From Acetobacteraceae bacterium (GTDB lineage Bacteria; Pseudomonadota; Alphaproteobacteria; Zavarziniales; Zavarziniaceae), in assembly GCA_947379865.1 (NCBI GenBank), contig CANCOY010000018.1, positions 1 to 39,432 of the forward strand: 39,432 nucleotides of DNA. The letters are read 5' to 3'. The position numbers were made by a program, and so were the translations under genes. The notes under the pieces were generated by a model that saw only the letters and a program-made list of their open reading frames with translations, did not search any database and was not told the origin of the DNA. Positions 21,561-30,536 of this stretch are shown here, piece after piece. Numbering within the stretch: position 1 is the first letter of the stretch; each line of letters starts with the position of its first letter.

Positions 21561-22265
21561 ATGTTGACGTCCAAGCAGCACGAGCTGTTGGTCTTCATTG
21601 ACGCCAAGCTCAAGGAGCGCGGTGTTTCTCCCTCCTTTGACGAGATGAAGGATGCGCTGAACCTGCGCTCCAAGTCGGGCATCCACCGGCTGATCACGGC
21701 GCTGGAGGAACGCGGCTTCATCCGCCGTCTGGCCCACCGCGCCCGCGCCCTGGAAGTGGTGCGCCTGCCCGACACTTCTGAGCGCAAGCGCGACCGCGAG
21801 ACCGGATTTACGCCCAGTGTGATCAAGGGCACCTTCGCCAACATCCTGCCTGCCGCACGGCACCCCGTGGCCAGCGAGGCCGCAGCGATCACCCTGCCCC
21901 TGCACGGGCGGATTGCGGCTGGCACGCCCATCGAAGCCCTGTCAGACAATTCCCAGTCGATCGGTGTGCCGGCAGCCATGCTTGGCGCAGGCGAGCATTA
22001 CGCCCTTGAAGTTGCCGGCGACTCCATGATCGAGGCTGGCATTCATGATGGCGATACGGTGCTGATCCAGCGCTGCGATACGGCCGAGAACGGCAGCATC
22101 GTCGTGGCCCTCATCGACGAGGCAGAAGCCACCCTCAAGCGCCTGCGTCGCAAGGGAAATTCGGTGGCTCTCGAGGCGGCAAACCCGGCCTATGAAACCC
22201 GCATTTTCGGGCCGGATCGTGTGCGCATTCAGGGCCGGTTGGTTGGATTGATCCGGAAATATTGA
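21561..22265 (+). CDS. lexA: SOS repressor LexA
   Basis: 234 residues. An N-terminal winged helix (FDEMKDALNLRSKSGIHRLI, about 26-45), a linker, then the S24 self-cleaving domain: cleavage site Ala120-Gly121, Ser155 in GDSM and Lys193 in T-L-K-R. RecA-stimulated self-cleavage lifts repression after DNA damage. The ATG at 21561 has GGGGAAG upstream. It is divergent from higBA and convergent with comEC; both arms of the SOS response seen here (lexA, uvrA/ssb) carry matching boxes. Confidence 0.96.
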   Translation: MLTSKQHELLVFIDAKLKERGVSPSFDEMKDALNLRSKSGIHRLITALEERGFIRRLAHRARALEVVRLPDTSERKRDRETGFTPSVIKGTFANILPAARHPVASEAAAITLPLHGRIAAGTPIEALSDNSQSIGVPAAMLGAGEHYALEVAGDSMIEAGIHDGDTVLIQRCDTAENGSIVVALIDEAEATLKRLRRKGNSVALEAANPAYETRIFGPDRVRIQGRLVGLIRKY

Positions 22266-22287
22266 GAAATTACTTTAATAAAAAATT

Positions 22288-24603
22288 CTAATCATCAGTC
22301 GGATAAGTGATTTCGGCTTCGGCGGATAGATTTTTGTCCTGATTTTTGCGTCTCCGCTCGGGCGTTGTCCTTGGCTTGGCTGTATCGCGCACGGGAACCC
22401 AGGGCCGGGCGCCGCGCTGGTCAGCGACTGTTTCCACCCGCACGGATCCGTCCTCACCGAACCACAGGGCATGGGTGCCCTTGCGCCACAGATCAAAGCG
22501 ATCCACCACCATTTGCGGTCCAGAGCAGCGCCGCCGTACCGGTTCGAGGCTGACCAGAACCGACGCTGCCCGACAGTCCTCCGCCAGTCCCTCGGGCCGG
22601 CGGGAGACGACGACCGTCATCCGCGCCGAGGATACAGGCCGCCAGACACAGCCAAGGGCATCACAGGCTATGCCTCCCGCAGAAGCGCCTGAGCCATCGG
22701 GCGGGAAATCCGCTGCATTGGTATGGCCTGCCCGCCGCAGCCAGGTTTCCGCCGAGAGCGACCTGGCGCTGCCAGAAAGCCAGACCCCGGTGCCATCGTT
22801 GATCAGCACCAGGCGGGCATCGCCATCAACAATAAGATTAGGCGGCCGGCTTGTTCCAGCCCATGCCAGGGCCATGACCAGAAAGGCCAGGCCTCCAAGC
22901 CGCCAGGGTTGCCGCCACAGACAAAGCCAAAGGCCACCCAGAACGGCAAAGGCAAGCGCCGCAACGGGAATGGCGCCGGTTGAGGTCACGGCGCCTGGCA
23001 ACTGGGCAACCCAATGCGCGATGGCGTCCACCACACTGATGCCCCACCCCATCAGCCGCAGAGGCCAGGCTTCAAGCCCGAACGGCATGGCCACCAGGCC
23101 CAGAATCGCCGCTGGCATGACGACCAGACCGGTAATCGGCACCCCGATCATGTTCGCCAGAAGCGCATAGTTGACCGCCCGGTTGAAATGGTAGAGGCCA
23201 AACGGCAGCGTCGCGATACTGGCCAGAATGGTGGAGAGGGCAATGCCCAGAAAATAATGGCTGGCCCTGCGCGCCAGGCCGGGCCGCTCTCCCCGCAACC
23301 GCCTGAGCGGTTCGGCCAGCACTTCGAACCCGGCGATCAGCGCGACGACTGCTGCAAAACTCATCTGAAAACTGGCATTGGCGACGCTTTCAGGGAACAG
23401 CAGTAGGATCGTCAGGGCCGCCCAGGCCACCAGGCGCAGGGAGATTGCGGGACGGTCGAGCATGACACCGGTGAGTGCCAGTCCGGCCATCAGGACGGAG
23501 CGCTGCACCGGTGTATCGGCACCCGACAGGAACAGATAGACCAGCGCCGTCGCCAAAGCGGCCCCTGCCGCCCACTTCTTGATGGGATGGCGCAGGGCCA
23601 CCGATGGGATCAGGGCCAGGCCGCCCCTGATCAGGGCGAAGATCAATCCCGCCGCCAGACTGACATGCAGGCCCGAGATCGACAGGATGTGGGCAAGGCC
23701 CGAATCACGCCACGCAGACTCCACCTCGCGGGGCACCTCACCCCGCAGGCCAACAATCAGGGCGGCCGCTATGGCCCCTTCTGACTGGGGCAGCGGGGCG
23801 GCGATCCGCTCTGCCAGTCCCTGACGTACCCCCATCAACCACGAGGCAAAGGTTCCGTCGCGGCCCCCGCCATCAAGCACCTCGACCCGGCCAAAGCCAA
23901 AGCCTGTGGCGCCGATGCCTTGGAACCAGAGATCGCGACCAAAGTCATAGGCCCCGGGCACAGCGGGTGGGGGTGGCGGCATCAGGGTGGCGCGCAGTCT
24001 CACGCGCATGCCCGCCGCCAGCAGGGGCGCAGAAGAGGCATCGCCCTGGCGCAGAGTGATGCGGACGCGCCGGGGCGTTGAGGCCGGGGTGGCGGCAGCA
24101 ATGACAGGATTACCAAGGGTCAGGCGCACGACATTGCCGGGTCGGCTCTCCACAGCCAGCAAGCGCCCCTCCACCTGCGTTGAGGCAAGACGCTTGGCAA
24201 GGACGGGGGTCGCCACAAGATGTGCGCGCAGGGTCGCAGCACCAAAGCCCAGGGCAATACACCCAAGAAACGCCGCCAGAAGCAGGGTCCAGGGGTTGGC
24301 GCGCCCGACCCAGCCCATAGCCCCCAGTCCCGCCAGCACCACGATGGGCAATATCGCCGAGGGCTCAGCCGGTAGCGCTAAATAGACCGATGCCCCAAGG
24401 CCCACCAGAACCGGGATCCACAAGGGCAAGCGCGCGCGTTCCGCCGCAAGGGTTTCACCCAGGGCAGTTGTTAGCCGGGAATGATCAAACCACGCTGTCC
24501 ACACCCAATCATGGAAACAGCGCCGCCCCAATCTCGCAATGGGCAAGTCGGCACACCGCTGTCTTGTCTTGCCCCGCACCTGTGCTATGGGTGCCCGCAC
24601 CAT
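22288..24603 (-). CDS. comEC: ComEC/Rec2-family DNA uptake channel protein
   Basis: About 771 residues with many membrane helices. An N-terminal DUF4131-like part is followed by the Competence domain (PF03772), shown by LAHILSISGLHVSLAAG and SGADTPVQRSVLMAG. The C-terminal region after ~residue 580 resembles the beta-lactamase-like extension of ComEC but lacks the HxHxDH metal motif, as in many alphaproteobacteria. The start is uncertain: the only early ATG (24603) collides with the gltX start on the other strand; GTG codons at 24579 or 24504 would leave room for promoters. Its place between lexA and gltX is common in alphaproteobacteria. Confidence 0.88.
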   Translation of the reverse strand: MVRAPIAQVRGKTRQRCADLPIARLGRRCFHDWVWTAWFDHSRLTTALGETLAAERARLPLWIPVLVGLGASVYLALPAEPSAILPIVVLAGLGAMGWVGRANPWTLLLAAFLGCIALGFGAATLRAHLVATPVLAKRLASTQVEGRLLAVESRPGNVVRLTLGNPVIAAATPASTPRRVRITLRQGDASSAPLLAAGMRVRLRATLMPPPPPAVPGAYDFGRDLWFQGIGATGFGFGRVEVLDGGGRDGTFASWLMGVRQGLAERIAAPLPQSEGAIAAALIVGLRGEVPREVESAWRDSGLAHILSISGLHVSLAAGLIFALIRGGLALIPSVALRHPIKKWAAGAALATALVYLFLSGADTPVQRSVLMAGLALTGVMLDRPAISLRLVAWAALTILLLFPESVANASFQMSFAAVVALIAGFEVLAEPLRRLRGERPGLARRASHYFLGIALSTILASIATLPFGLYHFNRAVNYALLANMIGVPITGLVVMPAAILGLVAMPFGLEAWPLRLMGWGISVVDAIAHWVAQLPGAVTSTGAIPVAALAFAVLGGLWLCLWRQPWRLGGLAFLVMALAWAGTSRPPNLIVDGDARLVLINDGTGVWLSGSARSLSAETWLRRAGHTNAADFPPDGSGASAGGIACDALGCVWRPVSSARMTVVVSRRPEGLAEDCRAASVLVSLEPVRRRCSGPQMVVDRFDLWRKGTHALWFGEDGSVRVETVADQRGARPWVPVRDTAKPRTTPERRRKNQDKNLSAEAEITYPTDD

Positions 24604-26017
24604 GACAGACAGCCCAGTGATCACCCGCTTCGCCCCCTCGCCGACAGGCTATCTCCACATCGGGGGCGCCAGGACGGCGCTCTTCAACTGGCTTTACGCC
24701 CGCCACCATGGCGGCACCTTTCTGCTTCGGATCGAGGACACCGACCGCGCCCGCTCGACCGAGGACGCGATCCACAAGATCTTTGAAGGCCTGAAGTGGA
24801 TGGGCCTCGACTGGGATGGGGAGCCTGTCTTCCAGTTCTCGCGGGCCGCCAGCCATGCTGCCGAAGCTCATCGCCTGCTGGCTGAAGGCAAGGCCTACCA
24901 TTGCTATGCCTCTGCCGAAGAGCTGGAGAACATGCGCGCCCTGGCCAAGGCCGAGGGCCGCGCCCCCCGCTATGATGGCCGCTGGCGGGACCGTGATCCT
25001 GCCGATGCCCCCGCCGGCGTTGCGCCTACCGTGCGCCTGAAGGCCCCGCGCGAGGGCGAGACCCTGGTGGGTGACCTGGTGCAGGGCGATGTGCGCTTTC
25101 CCCACTCCGAACTCGACGACATGATCCTGCTGCGCAGCGACGGCACGCCCACCTATATGCTGTCCGTGGTGGTCGACGATCACGAGATGGCGATCACCCA
25201 TGTGATCCGGGGCGATGACCACCTCACCAACACGGCCCGCCAGATCGCGCTCTATGATGCGCTTGGCTGGGGCATTCCGAAATTTGCCCACATTCCCCTG
25301 ATCCATGGGGCAGATGGCGCCAAACTCTCCAAGCGCCACGGTGCTTTGGGCGTCGAGGCCTATCGCGACATGGGCTATCTGCCGGAAACGCTGCGGAACT
25401 ATCTGCTGCGCCTCGGTTGGAGCCATGGCGACGAGGAAATCATCTCCTCCGAGGATGCCCTGCGCTGGTTCGACCTCGACGCGGTCGGGCGCTCGCCCTC
25501 ACGCCTCGACCTTGCCAAGCTCGATAATCTGAATGGCCATTATCTGCGCCAGGGCGATGATGCGCGCCTCGTGGATCTGGTGGTGCCGCTGATTGAGGCC
25601 CGGGTTGGCCATGGGGTGGACGAACCGGGCCGTGGCCGTCTGCAGGCTGCCATGGCAGGATTAAAAGAACGCGCGAAGACAATTCTGGAACTAGCTGAAT
25701 CTGCTGATTTTTATGTCAGGCAACGACCTATGGTTCCCGATGAAAAGGCGTCTGCGCTGCTGAATGCCGAGTCCCGGGCGAACCTTGCCGGCCTGGCCGA
25801 GATCCTTGCTGCCGCCGAAGCCTGGACGGTGCCGGTTCTTGAAGAAGCGGTTCGCGCTTATGCCGAGACGCACGGCCTGAAGCTTGGCAAGCTGGCGCAA
25901 CCCCTGCGCGCCGCCCTTTCAGGTCGCACGACATCGCCGCCAATCTTCGACGTGCTGGCCGTGCTGGGACGTGAGGAAAGCCTGGCGCGCATTGCCGATG
26001 CCGCCTCGCCTGGCTGA
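24602..26017 (+). CDS. gltX: Glutamyl-tRNA synthetase
   Basis: 471 residues. Class I signature S-P-T-G-Y-L-H-I-G-G (13-22) and K-L-S-K-R (241-245) are exact, and DTDRARST follows as usual. It charges tRNA-Glu (and possibly tRNA-Gln in organisms with GatCAB). The ATG at 24602 was chosen since M-T-D-S-P-V-I-T-R-F-A-P-S-P is the family start; the frame is open 63 nt further upstream. The C-terminal anticodon-binding half is complete. Confidence 0.96.
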   Translation: MTDSPVITRFAPSPTGYLHIGGARTALFNWLYARHHGGTFLLRIEDTDRARSTEDAIHKIFEGLKWMGLDWDGEPVFQFSRAASHAAEAHRLLAEGKAYHCYASAEELENMRALAKAEGRAPRYDGRWRDRDPADAPAGVAPTVRLKAPREGETLVGDLVQGDVRFPHSELDDMILLRSDGTPTYMLSVVVDDHEMAITHVIRGDDHLTNTARQIALYDALGWGIPKFAHIPLIHGADGAKLSKRHGALGVEAYRDMGYLPETLRNYLLRLGWSHGDEEIISSEDALRWFDLDAVGRSPSRLDLAKLDNLNGHYLRQGDDARLVDLVVPLIEARVGHGVDEPGRGRLQAAMAGLKERAKTILELAESADFYVRQRPMVPDEKASALLNAESRANLAGLAEILAAAEAWTVPVLEEAVRAYAETHGLKLGKLAQPLRAALSGRTTSPPIFDVLAVLGREESLARIADAASPG

Positions 26018-26031
26018 GCCGCTTCGGCTTT
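26017..26031 (+). terminator. Short hairpin at the gltX stop, possible terminator
   Basis: AGCCG, a CTT loop and CGGCT form a 5-bp stem followed by TT only. It is weak. Confidence 0.3.
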
Positions 26032-26082
26032 ACACTGCCCGCAAGACAGACTTATCGGCTATCGAAGCACAACAGATAGGTC

Positions 26083-26088
26083 TATAGT
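26083..26088 (+). promoter_or_regulatory. Possible gltA -10 hexamer
   Basis: TATAGT lies 63 nt before the gltA start in a locally AT-richer stretch. The -35 region (TATCGA/TTATCG) is poor. Confidence 0.35.
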
Positions 26089-26151
26089 ATTGCCAGAATT
26101 CAACAACCAAGGCAGACCAACCGTCGCCTCATCCTGAAGGGTCTCCGCCTC

Positions 26152-27456
26152 ATGCAGAACAAGGCGCCCGCAGAGCACGCAACGCTGTCCTATGGCGGCA
26201 AGCAGATAGAGCTGCCCGTTATCGCCGGCAGCATCGGCCCCAATGTGATCGATGTCCGCAAGCTCTATGGCGAGACCGGCGCCTTCACTTATGATCCCGG
26301 CTTCACCTCAACCGCCAGTTGCGATAGCGAGATCACCTTCATTGACGGCGACGAGGGCATCCTGCTCCATCGCGGCTACTCGATCGATGAACTGGCGCTG
26401 AAGTCAGACTTCATGGAAGTCTGCTATCTGCTGCTCTACGGCGATCTGCCGACGGCGGACGCCAAGACCGATTTCACCAAGTCGGTCACCTACCACACGA
26501 TGATCCACGAACAGCTGACCATGTTCTATCGTGGTTTCCGGCGTGACGCCCATCCGATGGCGGTCATGTGCGGCGTGGTGGGCGCGCTCTCCGCTTTCTA
26601 CCACGACAGCCTTGATATCAATGATCCCCATCAGCGCATGATCGCCAGCTTCCGGCTGATCGCCAAGATGCCGACCATTGCGGCCATGGCCTATAAATAC
26701 TCCGTGGGCCAGCCCTTCCAGTATCCCCGCAATGACCTTGGCTATTGCGAGAACTTCCTGCAGATGACGTTTGGCGTCCCCTGCGAGCCTTACAAGATCA
26801 GCCCGACCCTGTCCCGCGCCATGGACCGGATTTTCATCCTGCACGCTGATCACGAGCAGAACGCCTCCACCTCCACGGTGCGTCTGGCGGGTTCGTCGGG
26901 TGCCAATCCCTTTGCCTGCATTGCCGCCGGCATTGCCTGCCTTTGGGGACCTGCCCATGGCGGCGCCAATGAGGCGGCCCTCAACATGCTTCGCGAAATC
27001 GGCTCTGTCAGCCGCATTCCGGAATATGTGCGCCGCGCCAAGGACAAGGACGACCCGTTCCGCCTGATGGGCTTTGGCCACCGCGTCTACAAGAACTACG
27101 ACCCGCGCGCCAAGGTGATGCAGCAGACCTGCCATGAAGTGCTGGCCGAGCTTGGCATCAAGAACGACCCGCTGCTCGACGTGGCGATGGAACTGGAGAA
27201 GATCGCCCTCAACGATGAGTATTTCATCGCCAAGCGCCTTTATCCGAATGTCGATTTCTATTCGGGCATCATCCTCAAGGCCATGGGCTTCCCCACCTCC
27301 ATGTTCACGGTGCTCTTCGCACTGGCGCGCACGGTGGGCTGGGTGGCCCAGTGGAACGAGATGATTGCCGACCCGGGCCAGAAGATCGGCCGCCCCCGCC
27401 AGCTCTACACGGGTGCGCCCCAGCGTGCGTTCGTGCCTATCGAGCTTCGGGGCTGA
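26152..27456 (+). CDS. gltA: Citrate synthase (type II)
   Basis: 434 residues, the length of the Gram-negative hexameric type. Active-site segments are present: HADHEQNASTSTVR, GPAHGGANEAAL (catalytic His) and GFGHRVYKNYDPRA. It condenses oxaloacetate and acetyl-CoA to start the TCA cycle. It follows gltX after 134 nt, with a likely own promoter. Confidence 0.97.
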   Translation: MQNKAPAEHATLSYGGKQIELPVIAGSIGPNVIDVRKLYGETGAFTYDPGFTSTASCDSEITFIDGDEGILLHRGYSIDELALKSDFMEVCYLLLYGDLPTADAKTDFTKSVTYHTMIHEQLTMFYRGFRRDAHPMAVMCGVVGALSAFYHDSLDINDPHQRMIASFRLIAKMPTIAAMAYKYSVGQPFQYPRNDLGYCENFLQMTFGVPCEPYKISPTLSRAMDRIFILHADHEQNASTSTVRLAGSSGANPFACIAAGIACLWGPAHGGANEAALNMLREIGSVSRIPEYVRRAKDKDDPFRLMGFGHRVYKNYDPRAKVMQQTCHEVLAELGIKNDPLLDVAMELEKIALNDEYFIAKRLYPNVDFYSGIILKAMGFPTSMFTVLFALARTVGWVAQWNEMIADPGQKIGRPRQLYTGAPQRAFVPIELRG

Positions 27457-27457
27457 G

Positions 27458-27694
27458 ATGACAGGCCGGGCGCGGGGCAATATGGGCAACCAGATGCTTC
27501 ACGCCCGCAATCTGCCCGACGGTCCCCTGGGCCGTCGGGGCCGTTTTGCAGGTGGTGGGCGGCTGCAGCCTGGACAGCCGGCCAATGACAATACGCCACC
27601 CGCCCGCTACCTCATTGGGCGGGCGCTGCGAACACTCTGGATCGCCACCCTGCTGGCCGGCGCTGCGGCCGGGCTTGTACATATTCTCGGCTGA
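27458..27694 (+). CDS. Small hypothetical single-pass membrane protein
   Basis: 78 residues beginning at an ATG 1 nt after the gltA stop. The N-terminal half is Gly/Arg-rich and probably disordered; P-A-N-D-N-T-P-P-A-R precedes a C-terminal hydrophobic helix (LWIATLLAGAAAGLVHIL). No family is recognised. The ANDN-type linker before a C-terminal helix is seen in short alphaproteobacterial proteins. Without a clear ribosome site other than sequence inside the gltA end, translation may depend on gltA. Confidence 0.5.
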   Translation: MTGRARGNMGNQMLHARNLPDGPLGRRGRFAGGGRLQPGQPANDNTPPARYLIGRALRTLWIATLLAGAAAGLVHILG

Positions 27695-27741
27695 TCGTCT
27701 TGCCTGAACTGGCTTGGCCGCATGTGCCCGGCTGAGCCGGC

Positions 27742-28857
27742 CTATTCCCCGCCCAGGGCTGCCAGCATTTCCGCCGCCACAGCCTCAACCCGACCCTCTG
27801 CAATTGCCGCCCGCAGGCGTGCCATGATCTGCTGATAGTAAGCCAGATTGTGCCAGGTCATCAGCACGGCGCCCAGAATCTCCTTGGCCTTGTCCAGATG
27901 ATGCAGATAGGCACGGGAATAGCGCGTGCAGGTTGGGCACAGGCAACTGGGGTCCAGAGGGCCTGAATCTTCCGCATGGGCAGCATTGCGGATGTTGACG
28001 GTGCCCTGGCTGGTGAAAGCCTGGCCATTGCGGCCCGAGCGGGTCGGGATCACGCAATCGAACATGTCCACGCCACGCAGCACGGCGCCAATCAGATCCG
28101 CCGGCTTGCCCACGCCCATCAGATAGCGCGGGCGATCGTGAGGCAGATGGGGGACGCTCACGTCGAGGGTGGCAAACATCTCCTCCTGGGGCTCGCCCAC
28201 GGCAAGACCCCCCAGCGCGTAGCCATCAAAGCCCTGCTCTACCAGGCCCCGCGCACTTTCTTCACGCAGATCAGCCCAGGTGCCGCCCTGGACGATCCCG
28301 AAAATTGCCCGGCCGGGCGCATGGTCAAATGCCGCCTTGGAGCGTGCCGCCCAGCGCAGCGACAGCTGCATGGCACGTGCTGCCTCAGCCTTTTCGGCGG
28401 GCAGGGCGACGCATTCATCCAGTTGCATGGTGATGTCGGCCCCCAGCAGGCGCTGGATTTCCACTGAACGCTCCGGGCTCAGGGAATGGGAGCTGCCATC
28501 GATATGGCTGCGGAAGGTAACCCCCTCTTCATCCAGCTTGCGCAGCTTGGACAGGGACATGACCTGAAACCCCCCTGAATCCGTCAGGATCGGGCGCGGC
28601 CAGTTCATGAAACGGTGCAGTCCACCCAGCCGCGCCACCCGCTCTGCCCCTGGCCGCAGCATCAGGTGATAAACATTGCCCAGAACAATATCGGCGCCAG
28701 TGTCGCGGACAGCTTCCGGCGTCATGGCCTTGACCGTTGCCGCCGTGCCCACTGGCATGAACGCGGGGGTGCGGATGGTGCCGCGCGGCGTCTCGATACG
28801 GCCGGTGCGCGCCGCGCCATCGGTGGCGTCAAGGTGAAAGCTGAAGCCCGTGGTCAT
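27742..28857 (-). CDS. tgt: tRNA-guanine transglycosylase (queuine tRNA-ribosyltransferase)
   Basis: 371 residues. Exchanges G34 of GUN-anticodon tRNAs for preQ1. DSGGFQVMSL (catalytic-region Asp), GNVYHLMLRPG and the zinc site C-L-C-P-T-C with a downstream His (YLHHL) are intact. The start overlaps the queA stop in ATGA, so queuosine genes are translationally coupled. Confidence 0.96.
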   Translation of the reverse strand: MTTGFSFHLDATDGAARTGRIETPRGTIRTPAFMPVGTAATVKAMTPEAVRDTGADIVLGNVYHLMLRPGAERVARLGGLHRFMNWPRPILTDSGGFQVMSLSKLRKLDEEGVTFRSHIDGSSHSLSPERSVEIQRLLGADITMQLDECVALPAEKAEAARAMQLSLRWAARSKAAFDHAPGRAIFGIVQGGTWADLREESARGLVEQGFDGYALGGLAVGEPQEEMFATLDVSVPHLPHDRPRYLMGVGKPADLIGAVLRGVDMFDCVIPTRSGRNGQAFTSQGTVNIRNAAHAEDSGPLDPSCLCPTCTRYSRAYLHHLDKAKEILGAVLMTWHNLAYYQQIMARLRAAIAEGRVEAVAAEMLAALGGE

Positions 28858-29891
28858 GAGGATGTCCGGAACAAGAGGCTGGAGTCGCCATAGGAATAGA
28901 AGCGATAACCCTGGGCAATGGCATGGTCATAGATGGCGCGCGCCCGCTCCAGCCCCACAAAGGCTGAGACCAGCATGAAAAGCGTTGAGCGGGGCAGGTG
29001 AAAGTTCGTCATCAGCACGTCCACCGCACGGAACTGGTAACCGGGCGTAATGAAGATCCGGGTCGACCCGGCGAACGGATGGACCACACCATCGGGGCCC
29101 GCCGCACTTTCCAGCAGGCGCAGGCTGGTCGTCCCCACGGCGACAATGCGCCCACCCCTGGCCCTGGCGGCAGCGATGGCCTCGGCGGTTGCTGCCGTCA
29201 CCTCACCATATTCGGCGTGCATGAGATGGTCTGCCGTGTCATCCGCCTTTACCGGCAGGAAGGTTCCAGCCCCCACATTCAGGGTAACGGCCGTCATCTC
29301 CACCCCCCGGGCAGTGATGGCGGCCAGCAACTCCGGGGTGAAATGCAGGCCCGCCGTGGGCGCCGCGACTGAGCCTTCGACCTTGGCGAACATGGTCTGA
29401 TAATCGTCGCGGTCGCGGGCATCAGGGGCGCGACGGCGGGCAATATAGGGTGGCAGGGGCATGGTGCCGGCTTCGGCAAAGGCCGCCATCAGTGCGGGGC
29501 CTGCCAGCGGGAAGGCAAGCGTAACCTCACCCCCCTCACCTCGCCCGGTAACCTGGGCTTCCAGACCGCCATCAATCACGACCCGGGCATCAAGGCGAAA
29601 CTTCTTCGCGGGCCGCACAAAGGCCGTCCAGGCGTCAGCGCCTACGGCCTGATGCAGGGTGATCTCCACCCTCGCCTCACCAATCCGTCCCGAGAAACGG
29701 GCGGGTATCACCCGGGTGTTGTTGACCACCAGCAGGTCGCCAGGACGCAGCAGGCCCGGCAGGTCGCGGACGATCAGGTCGTCCAGATGGTCTTGAGCGG
29801 CAACCAGCAGGCGGGCTGCGTCGCGCGGTTCGGCTGGCCTGAGTGCGATGCTCTCCGGCGGCAGATCGAAATCAAAAAGATCAACTTTCAT
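28854..29891 (-). CDS. queA: S-adenosylmethionine:tRNA ribosyltransferase-isomerase
   Basis: 345 residues. Transfers and rearranges the ribose of SAM onto preQ1-tRNA to form epoxyqueuosine. Typical segments are LFDFDLPPESIAL, VVNNTRVIPAR, APTAGLHFTPELL, VGAGTFLPVK and TNFHLPRSTLFMLVSAF. It is upstream of and overlaps tgt. Confidence 0.96.
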   Translation of the reverse strand: MKVDLFDFDLPPESIALRPAEPRDAARLLVAAQDHLDDLIVRDLPGLLRPGDLLVVNNTRVIPARFSGRIGEARVEITLHQAVGADAWTAFVRPAKKFRLDARVVIDGGLEAQVTGRGEGGEVTLAFPLAGPALMAAFAEAGTMPLPPYIARRRAPDARDRDDYQTMFAKVEGSVAAPTAGLHFTPELLAAITARGVEMTAVTLNVGAGTFLPVKADDTADHLMHAEYGEVTAATAEAIAAARARGGRIVAVGTTSLRLLESAAGPDGVVHPFAGSTRIFITPGYQFRAVDVLMTNFHLPRSTLFMLVSAFVGLERARAIYDHAIAQGYRFYSYGDSSLLFRTSS

Positions 29892-29966
29892 GGCCCGCCC
29901 AAAACTTCAGGGGGCGAATGGCGCCGTCCCGAAGGACGACGCCGGCAAGCCTGGTCCCGCCCGTGA

Positions 29967-30500
29967 TCACTTCACGTCGGCGGCGACCTTCATGCTGATG
30001 ATCTTGTCGGGATCGGTCACGGCGCCGCTGCCGGGCGCACCGCGCTTGATGGCGTCGACGTGATCCATGCCCTCAACCACACGGCCCCAGACCGTGTACT
30101 GGTTGTCGAGGAACTGGGAGGGCTGGAAGCAGATGAAGAACTGGCTGTCGGCGCTGTTCGGGTCGTTGGCGCGGGCCATGGAGACCGTGCCGCGCAGATG
30201 CGGCTCTGCGTTGAATTCGGCCTTCAGCTTCTTGCCGGAACCGCCCATGCCGGTGCCCGTCGGGTCGCCGGTCTGGGCCATGAAGCCTTCGATCACGCGA
30301 TGGAAGACGACGCCATCATAAAAGCCCTGGCGCACCAGTTCCTTGATGCGGGCAACGTGGTTCGGCGCCACGTCGGGGCGAAGCTCGATGACCACGCGGC
30401 CATCCTTGAGCTGGAGATAGAGGGTGTTTTCGGGATCAAGGGCCATGGCGTGTGAACTCATCAGGAAGACGCCCAGAAGGGCAAGGAGAAGACGTTTCAT
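29967..30500 (-). CDS. Periplasmic cyclophilin-type peptidyl-prolyl isomerase
   Basis: 177 residues. Residues 1-21 form a signal peptide (KRLLLALLGVFLMSSHAMA). The cyclophilin core has FHRVIEGFMAQTGDP, MARANDPNSADSQFFIC and F-L-D-N-Q-Y-T-V-W-G. It isomerises X-Pro bonds of exported proteins. The position between coaD and queA is a familiar alphaproteobacterial order; the gaps (36 and 75 nt) allow one operon. Confidence 0.93.
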   Translation of the reverse strand: MKRLLLALLGVFLMSSHAMALDPENTLYLQLKDGRVVIELRPDVAPNHVARIKELVRQGFYDGVVFHRVIEGFMAQTGDPTGTGMGGSGKKLKAEFNAEPHLRGTVSMARANDPNSADSQFFICFQPSQFLDNQYTVWGRVVEGMDHVDAIKRGAPGSGAVTDPDKIISMKVAADVK

Positions 30501-30536
30501 GGATTTGCTACCGTCGTTCGGTGGCCGGCTGCCGGT

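Noticed and set aside
24564..24589. Possible gltX promoter (TTGTCT ... TGCTAT)
   Set aside because: The spacing between hexamers is 13 nt, too short for a sigma-70 promoter.
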